Below, piece after piece: positions 17,480 to 26,742 of a DNA stretch of 64,000 nt. The stretch covers positions 33,255-97,254 of the forward strand of contig CAZSNT010000011.1 of NCBI GenBank assembly GCA_964607765.1, written 5' to 3'. Both the position numbers and the translations under genes were made by a program. Position 1 is the first letter of the stretch. Each line of letters begins with the position of its first letter. Source of the DNA: CAZSNT01 sp964607765. Its GTDB lineage: Bacteria > Verrucomicrobiota > Lentisphaeria > Oligosphaerales > JABHEG01. A model generated the notes under the pieces. The model made no database searches. It was not told the DNA's origin and was given only the letters and a program-made list of their open reading frames with translations.

Positions 17480-18043
17480 ATGGAAGGAATGAACCTGGAG
17501 TGGACGGCAGGCGGCGTACTGCTGCTGATTGTCTGCATCATCTTCAAGCAGTTGCAGGTGCGAGGCGGCTTCCAGACGCTGGTCTTCGCTTTCACCTTCG
17601 CCTGGAGTACGTTCGTTGCCCTGCACTTTTGGGAGACCAGCCTCGGCTGCATCGAGTCACTGCTGCCACTGACGCTGAGTGACGGGCAGTCGGCTTTGGC
17701 CGCGTTCTGGCTGGCGTTCGTCGTGGCCGCATTGCCCGGCATGCTGCTCGTGAAGTTCTGGCTTGGGAGCTACAAGACGACCTTCCCCACCATTATTGAC
17801 AACACCATTCTGGGCCTGGGCTCGCTGGTCGTGGCGTTCACGGCTTCCTGCCTGGTCCTGCTCAGTCTGGCCCCGTTCGCCCCGCCGCCGTCCGATACCC
17901 GGACCGGACAGGCCTACGGCATGCTGCGCACACTGCCCGGGCGCGCTTACATCCACCTGGCCTCGTTCACCGAAGACGAGGAAGTCGCCACGCAGCGCCG
18001 CCATCGCCTGCGCGCCATGATCGGCCGACTCGCCGGCGGTTGA
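17480..18043 (+). CDS. Small polytopic membrane protein (CvpA-like)
   Basis: A 187-residue protein with about four hydrophobic helices (near 8-25, 30-50, 70-92 and 105-130) and a short basic C-terminus ending RRHRLRAMIGRLAGG. The layout recalls CvpA-type proteins, but no decisive motif is present. The ATG at 17480 has GGAG 6 nt upstream. It lies 24 bp after the GspE-like gene and is probably co-transcribed, so it may be a membrane partner of that ATPase. It ends 8 bp from the convergent UroD-like gene. Confidence 0.75.
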   Translation: MEGMNLEWTAGGVLLLIVCIIFKQLQVRGGFQTLVFAFTFAWSTFVALHFWETSLGCIESLLPLTLSDGQSALAAFWLAFVVAALPGMLLVKFWLGSYKTTFPTIIDNTILGLGSLVVAFTASCLVLLSLAPFAPPPSDTRTGQAYGMLRTLPGRAYIHLASFTEDEEVATQRRHRLRAMIGRLAGG

Positions 18044-18051
18044 ACGGACGC

Positions 18052-19173
18052 CTATTCCATACCGAACATCTGTTCCTTCAGGTCCAGGTAATAGAGGTAA
18101 TCCTGGGGATTGACGTTCGGCGGGCAGCGGTGGTCGCAGAACGGAATGTAGCCGCCGCGTTCCACCGCGGGGACAACGGACTCCAGGTACGCTTTGATGG
18201 CGTCGCGGCCCTTGCCGAGTTCAATCTTGTCTATCCCGCCCATGATCCGCAGGTCCCGACCGTACTCGTTGAGCAACTCCACCGGGTGTGCGCAGCTGTT
18301 AACCTCGTAGGGGAACAGGCAGTTGATGCCTGCCTCGAGGAACCCGGGCAACAGCGGGCGGACATCGCCGTCGCAGTCGGTGTACCACAAGTCGATTCCG
18401 TGCGCATGCAGCCGTCTGCCGATGCGCTTGTAGCGCGGCACGACCACCTTCTCGAAGAAATCCAATGAAACGATGGGGCCGCTCTTGAAACAGATATCCT
18501 CCCAGCCTGTGGCAAAGTCGAAATCAAGATGTCCCAAGACCTGGTCCAGGAAGTCCTCGACCAGCAGGCATGCCGTCTCGACCATGTCCTCGAGCATGTC
18601 CGGGTAATCGTAGATTGCGTAAGCGACCCCCTCGAACGTGAGCATGTCCCGGATGCGCCCGATCATGGAACCGCAACTGACACCGAGCGCATAGTCGCGT
18701 GCTGGCGAGTGCTGCTGCTTGAGTCTCTCAACATCCACGACCCGGGCCGGATCGTCGCGCCGGAACCGTTCTTCTTTCGCCTTCTTCCAGTCGTCCGGCG
18801 TCACGATCGTCGCTCTGATGTAATGGGGGATCGTGTCGTGCCCGTCCTTCGGCACCTCGGCCAGCAGCCCGTTGCCGTTGACCATGATCCGTGTGGTTTC
18901 CGTCTCGGATACGACCTTGTTCTCGAACGTTGGATGCATCCACAGGCAGCCGCCCACGCCGCCAAGCCGGTCGAAGTTAAAGAAACGGTCTGCCTGTCCG
19001 TTGTTCGTGATTCCGTTCTCGACGAAGATGTCCCACTGCTGGAAATTCTCCCGCCAATAACCGAACTCCATGTTGAAGCAACGGTCAACCGACTGGTAGT
19101 GCATCTGGCGGTTGAAGCGTTCGCGATCGGTCATGGTGCCGCGCCACTTCGACCTGCATGGAGTGATTGCCAT
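18052..19173 (-). CDS. Uroporphyrinogen decarboxylase-family (MtaA/CmuA-like) protein
   Basis: 373 residues with the URO-D/corrinoid methyltransferase fold: TDRERFNRQMHYQSVDR near the start, then FDFATGWEDICFKSGPIVSLDFFEKVVVPRYKRI, HGIDLWYTDCDGD and late DLRIMGGIDKIEL. PVC genomes hold many such paralogues outside haem operons, and their reactions are mostly unknown; haem biosynthesis is unlikely here because no hem genes are near. The ATG at 19173 was chosen for AAGGA 7 nt upstream; the ATG at 19134, where most family members begin, has no such site. It is divergent from thiI. Confidence 0.85.
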   Translation of the reverse strand: MAITPCRSKWRGTMTDRERFNRQMHYQSVDRCFNMEFGYWRENFQQWDIFVENGITNNGQADRFFNFDRLGGVGGCLWMHPTFENKVVSETETTRIMVNGNGLLAEVPKDGHDTIPHYIRATIVTPDDWKKAKEERFRRDDPARVVDVERLKQQHSPARDYALGVSCGSMIGRIRDMLTFEGVAYAIYDYPDMLEDMVETACLLVEDFLDQVLGHLDFDFATGWEDICFKSGPIVSLDFFEKVVVPRYKRIGRRLHAHGIDLWYTDCDGDVRPLLPGFLEAGINCLFPYEVNSCAHPVELLNEYGRDLRIMGGIDKIELGKGRDAIKAYLESVVPAVERGGYIPFCDHRCPPNVNPQDYLYYLDLKEQMFGME

Positions 19174-19363
19174 CGGGGTGTCCTTCCGGATTGGTGTTGG
19201 GTTGTTGGGTTGTCGGGTTGTTGGAAAGATAGCGTCCGGGACATGGCGCGCCATGGAAAACACCGTCGTTCCCTTGAAAAAACGGTCCCGCCGCGTATGT
19301 GTTGACGAACGACGAATCGTCCTGTCTGCAACAGTTTTTACCCTCAACCCCCACAATCATCAT

Positions 19364-20752
19364 ATGGACCTGCCAGAACTTCAGTGCAATGCGCTGATCT
19401 GCCGCTACAACGAGATAGCCACCAAGGGCCGCAACCGATCTGAGTTCGAGAGACTGCTGGCGGACAACATCCGGTTCGCCCTGCGAGACCTCGGCAAGCT
19501 CCGGATACTGCGCGAACGCGGACGCCTGTTCGTGCGCCGGGCCGGCCCGGTCAGCGAGTTCAGCCCTGCGGATCGCGCCCTGATCCGGGAGCGAATACCG
19601 CGCATCCCCGGACTGGCATCCGTGTCGCCCGGCCAACTCGTTGCGCCGGAACTGGCCGCTATCGAGCACGCGGTCCTCGAGACCTTCCCCGCTGTCTACG
19701 CTTGCTACGCTGAGCGCATCCCGGAGCCGGAACGCATCGCATACTGCATGCGGGCCCGCCGCAGCGACAAGTCCTTCCCGCTGTCCAGCCATGATCTGGA
19801 GGTGGCGTTTGCCGAGAAGTTCCTCACGCAGTACCCGCGTCTGCGCGTCGACCTGACTCAGCCACAGCTTCGTATCGACGTGGAAATCCGGGCCGAGCGC
19901 GCGTTTATATCGTACGAGAGCATCCCCGGTCCGGGCGGCTTGCCCGTGGGCAGCGCAGGACGAGTGCTTGCGCTGTTGTCAGGCGGAATCGACTCGCCGG
20001 TGGCCTGCTACCAGATGATGAAGCGCGGCTGCAAGCTGGATTTCGTCACCTTTCACAGTGCCCCGTACACACCCCCTGCCCTGATCGCGAAGGTCGCCAC
20101 GCTGGTGCGTCTGCTGAACAGATACCAGCGCGGCGGGCGTCTGTTTGCAGTCAACCTGCTGGAAGCGCAGAAGCAGATTCGCGACCGCTGTCAAAGCCGC
20201 TATCGAACGGTCCTCTACCGCCGTCTCATGGTACGCATCTCGACGCTGATCGCGCGCATGCTGCGCGCCGGTGCATTGGCGACGGGGGACAACCTCGGCC
20301 AGGTAGCCAGCCAGACGCTCGACAATATGGCCGTGATCTCAGCGGCTTGTCCGATGCTGATCCTGCGACCGCTGCTCACGTTCGACAAGTTCGAAACCAT
20401 GGCGCTCGCCAGGGAGCTTGGCACCCTCGACACGTCACAGCAGGAGTTGCCGGACAGTTGCACTGTGTTTGCCCCGCCCCGCCCCGCCACAAGCGCGACC
20501 GCGGAGCATATCCAGGCCGAGGAGGCGAAGCTGGACCTGGAGCAACTCCTGGTCGCGTGTCTGCGCGGCACACGCGAAATCGACGTGACGTCGGCAGAAC
20601 AAAGGGTCGTGCCCAAGCTGGACGCGACAACGGTTGTGGACCTCCCGCGGGACGTGCTGGCAAACTCGGCAACCCCGCTTCATGTTACGCAAGCGCCGGG
20701 AACGCACCCGACGCACCCCACGGGCACCCGCGGGCCGGACGCCGAAGTCTGA
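19364..20752 (+). CDS. thiI: tRNA 4-thiouridine synthase ThiI
   Basis: A 462-residue enzyme that adenylates U8 of tRNA and transfers sulfur, also used in thiazole synthesis in some bacteria. An N-terminal ferredoxin-like/THUMP region (ICRYNEIATKGRNRSEFE, then SHDLEVAFAEKFL) is followed by the PP-loop pyrophosphatase domain with LLSGGIDSPVACYQMMKRG near residue 205 and TGDNLGQVASQTLDNM. The rhodanese domain of the E. coli enzyme is absent, as in many bacteria. The last 25 residues are a Pro/Thr-rich extension. The ATG at 19364 is closest to the family start. The sigma factor follows directly and may share the transcript. Confidence 0.93.
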   Translation: MDLPELQCNALICRYNEIATKGRNRSEFERLLADNIRFALRDLGKLRILRERGRLFVRRAGPVSEFSPADRALIRERIPRIPGLASVSPGQLVAPELAAIEHAVLETFPAVYACYAERIPEPERIAYCMRARRSDKSFPLSSHDLEVAFAEKFLTQYPRLRVDLTQPQLRIDVEIRAERAFISYESIPGPGGLPVGSAGRVLALLSGGIDSPVACYQMMKRGCKLDFVTFHSAPYTPPALIAKVATLVRLLNRYQRGGRLFAVNLLEAQKQIRDRCQSRYRTVLYRRLMVRISTLIARMLRAGALATGDNLGQVASQTLDNMAVISAACPMLILRPLLTFDKFETMALARELGTLDTSQQELPDSCTVFAPPRPATSATAEHIQAEEAKLDLEQLLVACLRGTREIDVTSAEQRVVPKLDATTVVDLPRDVLANSATPLHVTQAPGTHPTHPTGTRGPDAEV

Positions 20753-20792
20753 GCGGCAGCCCTGTTCCAGCACGGCAATGGAGGTGCAGGCA

Positions 20793-22178
20793 TTGGCTGC
20801 CAAGACCAGCCACAGCGATGAACGCCCGGGCAAGACTGAGCCGGCCCCCAGCGCTTCCGACACGGCTGGTGCAGCCGGCATTGAGGATCCGGCCCGAGCG
20901 TACTTGCGCCAGGTGGGGCACTTCCCGCGTCTGACGCCTCAGGAGGAGGTGTTCTACGCACGTCAGTATGAGACTTGCCGGGAGGCCGTGCAACATCACC
21001 TGGCGCGCCTGCCGTGCCTGATCATCGAGGGTATAGCGGAACTCCTCCGCCCTGTCAATCTGGCGCAGCTCTCCCAGTACGTGGAGGTCCGCCAGTACCA
21101 GGGACGGGAGGAGGCGCTCGGGACACTGGCGTCCGTTCGGGAAGCGGTCCGCTGCATGCTGCGCACGCTGAAGCAGTTGCACCAGCTGTCCACCGAGGAG
21201 CAAGCACACAACCTCGACCTGGTGTGCGCGTCAATCTCCGAGATTGTCTCGCGAGTGCCGTTCCAGGAGAAGTTCTATACCGATTGCGTCGCGCGCCTGC
21301 AACTGCAGCACGCCCCGCTGATGCCCGTCAACGCCGAGACGCTGGGAACGTGCACGGAACAGCAGCTCGACGAGGCGCTCGAGCACTCAGCTTTGGTCGC
21401 AGACCAACCCCAGCTCGATCGTCTGCTTGACGACCTTCGCGCCCACATCGAGCGCCAGGACGAAGCCAAGCGCACCATGGTGGAAGGCAACCTCCGACTT
21501 GTCGTCAGCATCGCAAAACGCTACATGAACTGCGGACTGCCGTTCCTCGACTTGATCCAGGAAGGCAACATCGGCCTGCTGCGCGGGGTCGAGAAGTTCG
21601 AGTACAGACGCGGCCACCGCTTCAGCACATACGCCAGTTACTGGATACGCCAAGCCATGCAGCGGGCGCTCGCAGGGCACGGCCGGACAATCCGGATCCC
21701 TGCGAATATTGTGGTGCAGCTCAACCGGATCAATGCTGCGGAACAGACACTGCTGCAGGAACTGGGTGAAGAACCAGTGCCTGAGCAGATTGCCAAACGC
21801 ACGGACATGTCGGCCGCGCGGGTGCGGGCGCTCAAGAAAATGTCCCGGCAGATGATCTCTCTGCAGAGCACGGTGGACACCGAGAGCGAGGCCCGGCTCG
21901 GCGATTTGATGGCCGACAAGGACGCGGAGAACCCGTTCAGCCAGGCTGCGTCGAGCATTCTGCAGGAAGCCATTCAGGACGCTCTCTACACGCTGAACGA
22001 ACGGGAACGAGAGGTGCTGATCCTCCACTTCGGCCTGGAAGGTGAGGAACCTCAGACGTTCGAGACAATCAGTCACCGGTTCGGTCTGTCGCGGGAACGC
22101 ATCCGCCAGATCGAGATGAAGGCGCTCAAGAAGCTGCGGCATCCGACGCGCCGCAAGTACTTTGATGGTCACACGTAA
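20793..22178 (+). CDS. Group 1/2 sigma-70 family RNA polymerase sigma factor (RpoD/RpoS-like)
   Basis: A 461-residue sigma factor. Region 1.2 is DPARAYLRQVGHFPRLTPQEE. A spacer of about 170 residues follows, then region 2 (GNLRLVVSIAKRYMNCGLPFLDLIQEGNIGLL ... RFSTYASYWIRQAMQRAL), region 3, and region 4 (LNEREREVLILHFGL ... LSRERIRQIEMKALKKLRHP). It lacks the long region 1.1 of primary factors, so it is more likely an alternative group-2 sigma. A TTG start at 20793 is favoured because GGAGGT at 20780-20785 sits 7 nt before it; an in-frame ATG at 20778 has no ribosome site. The gene starts 40 bp after thiI ends and is followed 18 bp later by a flavoprotein gene. Confidence 0.93.
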   Translation: MAAKTSHSDERPGKTEPAPSASDTAGAAGIEDPARAYLRQVGHFPRLTPQEEVFYARQYETCREAVQHHLARLPCLIIEGIAELLRPVNLAQLSQYVEVRQYQGREEALGTLASVREAVRCMLRTLKQLHQLSTEEQAHNLDLVCASISEIVSRVPFQEKFYTDCVARLQLQHAPLMPVNAETLGTCTEQQLDEALEHSALVADQPQLDRLLDDLRAHIERQDEAKRTMVEGNLRLVVSIAKRYMNCGLPFLDLIQEGNIGLLRGVEKFEYRRGHRFSTYASYWIRQAMQRALAGHGRTIRIPANIVVQLNRINAAEQTLLQELGEEPVPEQIAKRTDMSAARVRALKKMSRQMISLQSTVDTESEARLGDLMADKDAENPFSQAASSILQEAIQDALYTLNEREREVLILHFGLEGEEPQTFETISHRFGLSRERIRQIEMKALKKLRHPTRRKYFDGHT

Positions 22179-22196
22179 ACCTAAGGAAACACCGCA

Positions 22197-22838
22197 ATGA
22201 AGGTATTGGGAATCTCGGGCAGTCCGCGCAAGGACTCGGTAACGGATCAATTGGTGAAGACCGTACTCGACGCATGCGACTGTGAGAGCCACTTCCTCTC
22301 ACTGTCCGGCAAAATCGTGCAGCCGTGCGTGGCATGCCTCGGCTGCGTTCGCGACAACACGTGCGTCCTGAAAGACGACATGCGTGAGCTGCGCGAATTG
22401 CTGGTGGAGGCAGATGCGTATGTCATCGGTGCGCCTAACTACTTCGGCATGCTCAACGCCATGACTCACTCGTTCCTGGAACGCTGGTATCAGTTCCGAC
22501 ACCGCGAAGGAAAAATGCTCAGCGGCAAGCTTGGCGTCGCCGTGGGCGTGGGTGGCGGCATGCCGGAAGAGCCTGCCAAGAACATCCAGACTTTCTTCCA
22601 GTACAACCAGATCGAGTGCGTCGGCACGGTCTGCGCCCAGGGCCCGGCCAGCTGTTTTGTGTGCGGCTACGGCGAGGATTGTGCTGTTGGCGCGGTCCAC
22701 ATGTTCTACGGCGCCGGCACGAAGATCACCGATGACATGATCCCATCCCTGGCCAAGCAGCCTGACGTGCTGGCCAAGGCACGGGAGTTAGGGCAGGAAT
22801 TATCGTGCCGGTTCAAACGCTTCGCTGCCGGGACCTGA
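22197..22838 (+). CDS. Iron-sulfur flavoprotein / NADPH-dependent FMN reductase-like protein
   Basis: A 213-residue flavodoxin-fold protein. MKVLGISGSPRKDSVTDQLV is the FMN phosphate loop and IGAPNYFGMLNAMTHSFLER the second flavin loop. A compact cysteine cluster C44-x2-C47-x2-C50-x5-C56 matches the 4Fe-4S site of iron-sulfur flavoproteins (Isf), which shuttle electrons in anaerobes. The sequence between is typical of this family. It lies 18 bp downstream of the sigma factor gene and 57 bp before the DUF6785 gene. Electron donor and acceptor are unknown; the family suggests an anaerobic or microaerobic host. Confidence 0.85.
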   Translation: MKVLGISGSPRKDSVTDQLVKTVLDACDCESHFLSLSGKIVQPCVACLGCVRDNTCVLKDDMRELRELLVEADAYVIGAPNYFGMLNAMTHSFLERWYQFRHREGKMLSGKLGVAVGVGGGMPEEPAKNIQTFFQYNQIECVGTVCAQGPASCFVCGYGEDCAVGAVHMFYGAGTKITDDMIPSLAKQPDVLAKARELGQELSCRFKRFAAGT

Positions 22839-22895
22839 TCCTGACCCGTTTGGGGAACGCCTGTTGCTGTTTGTGGCGTCAGGGATGGAGAACAC

Positions 22896-24935
22896 ATGAC
22901 ATTACGCGCCTTCCTAATCGGCATAGCGGCCGCGCTGTTCATAGCCGGCTTCGGCTACATTAACAATCACGTCATCCTGCTCGAGCCGTTGGAGTCCGGG
23001 CACCTGATCCCTATCAGTGTGGTGGGCGTGTTACTGCTGATCATGCTGGTGCTCAATCCGCTGCTCTTCCGTATCCGGCGAAGCTTGGCTTTCCGGCCTG
23101 CCGAAGTGGGGCTGATCATTGCGCTGATGCTCATCGCCTGCAGCATTCCGGGGCGCGGGCTCATGGAGCAGTTCACCCCGTCGATGATCATGCCTATCCA
23201 CTGGAACAAGACGTATCCCAGCTGGCAGCGCAACAAACTGCTGGACTACGTTCCTTCCGCTATGTTCGCCGCGGACAAACAGGAAGGCTCCGACGCGGTC
23301 GAGTCATTCGTCATGGGCAAGGGAACGCCCAGCGAGGACATCGGGATCGGTGACGTGCCGTGGGCAGCGTGGCGCAAGCCGCTCATGGTGTGGCTGCCGC
23401 TTGTGCTCCTGACGAGCACGGCCTCCATCTGCCTGGTTCTCGTGGTGCAGAAGCAGTGGGTGGAGCACGAACAACTGCCCTATCCCATAGCCACGTTCAT
23501 GTCCGGGCTCATGGAACGCGGCTCGGACAGCGCCGTGGGCCGGCTTTTCCGCAGCCGCATGTTCTGGCTGGGCTTCGGTCTGATCTTTGCGCTGCGGTTC
23601 TGGAACGGGCTGTACACATGGATGCCGCAGGAGCTGGTCCCCATCAAGGTGCGGTTCGACTTCATGCCCGTTTCACGGCTGTGGCCCATGGCGCTCAAAG
23701 CGCCGTGGGCCGGACTGCTGTTCCGGCCCACCATCTACCCGCTGGTGGTCGGGTTCAGCTTCTTCCTTGCCTCTGACGTCGCGCTCAGCCTGGGGCTGTG
23801 CCAGTTCCTGTTCATCCCCATCGCCGCCGTATTCGTGTCCTACGGCGTCGAGATGCACTCCAGCTACATGGCAGGCGGCGCCATGGGCTGGCACCGAGCC
23901 GGCGCCTACATGGCGTTCGCCCTGATGATCTTCTACATGGGCCGGCGCTACTACACGCAGGTACTGCGCCGCGCCGTGGGCGGCAGCAGCAGCGACCAGA
24001 TCGAGTCCCACGTTGTGTGGGCCTGTCGCGGCCTCGCAGTCGCGCTCGTGCTCATGACCGCCATTTTGGTCAGCCAAGGGCTGGACTGGACCATCGCGAT
24101 CATCACGGTCGGGTTGGTGATGATCATGTTCCTCGGTGTCTCGCGCATCTCGGCGGAGACCGGGATGTTCTTCATCCATCCGCGTTGGCAGCCGCTCGGT
24201 GTCTTTCTCGGGCTCTTCGGTGCGTACGCACTCGGGCCCAAAGCACTGATCATCGTGGGCCTGGTCTGCGTCGTCCTGTCCCTCGATCCCAGCCAGTCGC
24301 TCATGGCGTATTTCACCAACGCGCTGCGCATGAGTACACGACTCAAGCTGAACCCGGCCAAGACAGCCGCCACGGCCTGGGGCACATACGCGGCAGGCCT
24401 GGCGCTCGCCACGGTCGTCGTGCTCTGGGCACAGTACAACCACGGCTGCACCAAGTACGGATGGTCGTTCCAGCGCGTGCCCACCATGTCGTTCCGGCCT
24501 GCCGATACGGCTGTCGACAGTCTCGAAGCACGCGGAGTGCGCGAAGAATCCGAGAACCTGACGCCGATCCAGCGTCTGACACGCATCCAACCGGAGACCA
24601 AGTTCCTGTGGGCGGCTGGGACAGGTTTCGCGCTCGTGCTGCTCACCAGCTGGCTGAGACTGAGGCTGCCATGGTGGCCATTGCATCCCATCCTGTTCCT
24701 GGTCTGGTCAAGCTACTCGGCGGCCACGCTGCACCACTCGTTCCTTCTCGGGTGGTTCATAAAAGTCATGGCCACCAAGTACGGCGGCCAGCAGATCTAT
24801 CATCGCCTCAAGCCGACCATGGCCGGCCTGATTGCCGGGGATCTGTTCGGTGTGTTCGTGTTCATGATCGTGGGCGCCATCTATTACATGGTCACCGGTG
24901 ACCCGCCCGTGCTGTATCGCGTGTATCCACGCTGA
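22896..24935 (+). CDS. DUF6785-type polytopic membrane protein
   Basis: 679 residues with at least 12 strongly hydrophobic segments along its whole length, starting at residues 4-22 and ending at about 650-670. The sequence GFGYINNHVILLEPLESGHLIPISV near the start and later VEHEQLPYPIATFMSGLM, SYMAGGAMGWHRAG and RISAETGMFFIHPRW match the DUF6785/DUF6784 proteins found in Planctomycetota and Lentisphaerota, which distantly resemble oligopeptide (OPT) transporters. Function is unknown; transport is an inference. The ATG at 22896 has GGAG nearby. It is followed 15 bp later by an oligopeptide-type ABC ATPase. Confidence 0.75.
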   Translation: MTLRAFLIGIAAALFIAGFGYINNHVILLEPLESGHLIPISVVGVLLLIMLVLNPLLFRIRRSLAFRPAEVGLIIALMLIACSIPGRGLMEQFTPSMIMPIHWNKTYPSWQRNKLLDYVPSAMFAADKQEGSDAVESFVMGKGTPSEDIGIGDVPWAAWRKPLMVWLPLVLLTSTASICLVLVVQKQWVEHEQLPYPIATFMSGLMERGSDSAVGRLFRSRMFWLGFGLIFALRFWNGLYTWMPQELVPIKVRFDFMPVSRLWPMALKAPWAGLLFRPTIYPLVVGFSFFLASDVALSLGLCQFLFIPIAAVFVSYGVEMHSSYMAGGAMGWHRAGAYMAFALMIFYMGRRYYTQVLRRAVGGSSSDQIESHVVWACRGLAVALVLMTAILVSQGLDWTIAIITVGLVMIMFLGVSRISAETGMFFIHPRWQPLGVFLGLFGAYALGPKALIIVGLVCVVLSLDPSQSLMAYFTNALRMSTRLKLNPAKTAATAWGTYAAGLALATVVVLWAQYNHGCTKYGWSFQRVPTMSFRPADTAVDSLEARGVREESENLTPIQRLTRIQPETKFLWAAGTGFALVLLTSWLRLRLPWWPLHPILFLVWSSYSAATLHHSFLLGWFIKVMATKYGGQQIYHRLKPTMAGLIAGDLFGVFVFMIVGAIYYMVTGDPPVLYRVYPR

Positions 24936-24950
24936 GCCCAGGGATAAGTC

Positions 24951-25997
24951 ATGGCAGCACTGCTGGACATTCGGGACCTGACGGTCCAGTTCGACACTGA
25001 CGACGGCGTTGTCACTGCCGTGGACCGTGTGTCGCTACGGATCGATCGGGGCGAAGTGCTGGGCTTGGTCGGCGAATCGGGCTGCGGCAAGTCCGTGACC
25101 GCGTTGAGCGTGTTGCGATTGGTCCCGTCACCGCCCGGCCAGATCACCCGCGGCACGATCAGCCTGGACGGCCGCGACCTGCTGACGCTGCCCCTCAGCG
25201 AACTCCGGCATGTACGAGGGCGCAGCATCAGCATGATCTTCCAGGAGCCCATGACCGCGCTGTCGCCTCTGCACCGCGTCGGGAGACAATTGGTCGAGGC
25301 GGTGCGTCTCCACCGGTCCCTGCCGCGTCAGGAGGCCTGGAACCTGAGTGCGGAGTGGCTGACAAAGGTCGGGATCCCTGACGCGAGACAACGCATGCGC
25401 TCCTACCCCTTCGAGCTGTCCGGCGGCATGCGACAGCGGGTCATGATCGCCATGGCCCTGATCCTCGATCCGAGCCTGGTGATCGCCGACGAGCCCACCA
25501 CAGCGCTGGATGTGACGATCCAGGCCCAGATACTCGACCTGATGCTCGACATGAAAAGCGCCGATACCTCGCTGCTGTTCATTACCCACGACATGGGTGT
25601 GGTGTGGGAGATCTGTGACAGAGTAGCTGTCATGTACGCGGGCCAGATTGTGGAACAAGGCATGGTCCGTGATGTCTTCCTTGACCCGCTTCACCCCTAC
25701 ACCCGCGCGCTGCTTGACTCGATGCCGATCAAGGCTGAGGATAACTCGCGGCTGCCCTCGATCGACGGGCAGGTACCGTCCCTGCTCGCACTCCCCAAAG
25801 GCTGCCGCTTCGCCAACCGCTGCCCGCACGCCACGGCACGCTGCCGTGAGCACGCCCCGCTGCTGCGCGCATTCGCCGGCGGCAGACAGTCGGCCTGTTT
25901 CATATCGGAGCAGTGGGGAACGCCCGCGCCGGACGACGGACCGCGGGCACTCACGCGTAGCTGTGCAGCGCACTCGACAGCCGCGGCAGAAGATTGA
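24951..25997 (+). CDS. Oligopeptide/dipeptide ABC transporter ATP-binding protein (OppD/DppD type)
   Basis: A 348-residue ATPase with Walker A GESGCGKSVTAL, the signature LSGGMRQRVMIAMAL, Walker B LVIADEPTTALDV, the H-loop FITHDMGVVWEI and the C-terminal oligo_HPY region with CRFANRCPHATARC. Normally it pairs with an OppF partner, two permeases and a binding protein, none of which is in the window. It follows the DUF6785 gene by 15 bp. Its 3' end overlaps the convergent ccsA gene by 47 bp, so about the last 15 codons are read on both strands. The partner permease may be encoded elsewhere. Confidence 0.92.
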   Translation: MAALLDIRDLTVQFDTDDGVVTAVDRVSLRIDRGEVLGLVGESGCGKSVTALSVLRLVPSPPGQITRGTISLDGRDLLTLPLSELRHVRGRSISMIFQEPMTALSPLHRVGRQLVEAVRLHRSLPRQEAWNLSAEWLTKVGIPDARQRMRSYPFELSGGMRQRVMIAMALILDPSLVIADEPTTALDVTIQAQILDLMLDMKSADTSLLFITHDMGVVWEICDRVAVMYAGQIVEQGMVRDVFLDPLHPYTRALLDSMPIKAEDNSRLPSIDGQVPSLLALPKGCRFANRCPHATARCREHAPLLRAFAGGRQSACFISEQWGTPAPDDGPRALTRSCAAHSTAAAED

Positions 25998-26742
25998 CCA
26001 GGAAGAAGGTGGTCAGCAGCGCCGCGAAGGCCAGCCCTTGTGCCAGCCCCGCATAGGGCCGCAGGCGACGGGATGTGCGGCAGTGGAAGTAGACAAGGTA
26101 CAGCGTCCAGGTGATCAGGGACCATGTCTCCTTCGGATCCCACGACCAATATACCCCCCACGCCTCCTCGGCCCACAACGCGCCGGAGAGCATCCCGAAC
26201 GTCATGAACGGAAACGCCAGCCGCAGAATCTGACAGCCGGCGCCGGCATAGCGCTCGCCGACATCCTGCCCCAGCCGCCGCGTCCGAAATGCCCCCGTGC
26301 ACGACAGCGCCGCTGCCGTCGCGGCTAACGCGTATGAGATCATATACGCCACAACATGCGGCACAAACCACGGTGACTGCAATGCGGGCATCTGGCGCCA
26401 CAGCACATCCCGGTCCATGAACAACGCCCCCACCAGCGGCAGAACCGCCACGAACGCGAAATACGGCCCGGTCCACACGAGTTTCTCGCGACGTGCCAGC
26501 ACCAGATAGAGCGGCAGGAAACAGAGCGCCAGGAACACCTGCACATGGTACATGTTGCCGAACGGCGGCGCGCCGGCAGCGTACCCGTTCACCACCATCA
26601 GGGACGCGTTGACACACCATGCCAACGCCATCAGACCGAACCCCGCCCGCCGCCGCTTCGCCAACAGCAGCAGCCACGCCGATGCGTAGCCCGTCAAGGC
26701 AACGGTAAGCAACGTCAAAACGAGTGTATCAAGCTGCAGCAT
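25951..26742 (-). CDS. ccsA: Cytochrome c assembly protein CcsA (system II)
   Basis: A 263-residue polytopic protein of the haem-handling family. The tryptophan-rich WWD motif is present as WAEEAWGVYWSWDPKETWSL, and conserved histidines occur in YHVQVF and PHVVAY. With ResB/Ccs1 it carries haem across the membrane and attaches it to CxxCH of secreted cytochromes. The ATG at 26742 overlaps the resB stop by 14 bp; a reading from 26790 lies wholly inside resB. It is the last gene of a minus-strand operon whose first gene encodes a protein with two CxxCH sites, which is a natural substrate. Confidence 0.9.
   Translation of the reverse strand: MLQLDTLVLTLLTVALTGYASAWLLLLAKRRRAGFGLMALAWCVNASLMVVNGYAAGAPPFGNMYHVQVFLALCFLPLYLVLARREKLVWTGPYFAFVAVLPLVGALFMDRDVLWRQMPALQSPWFVPHVVAYMISYALAATAAALSCTGAFRTRRLGQDVGERYAGAGCQILRLAFPFMTFGMLSGALWAEEAWGVYWSWDPKETWSLITWTLYLVYFHCRTSRRLRPYAGLAQGLAFAALLTTFFLVNLLPRLSSALHSYA

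Noticed and set aside
24951..25997. Complete oligopeptide transporter operon
   Set aside because: Only the ATPase is present; permease, partner ATPase and binding protein were looked for on both sides and not found.
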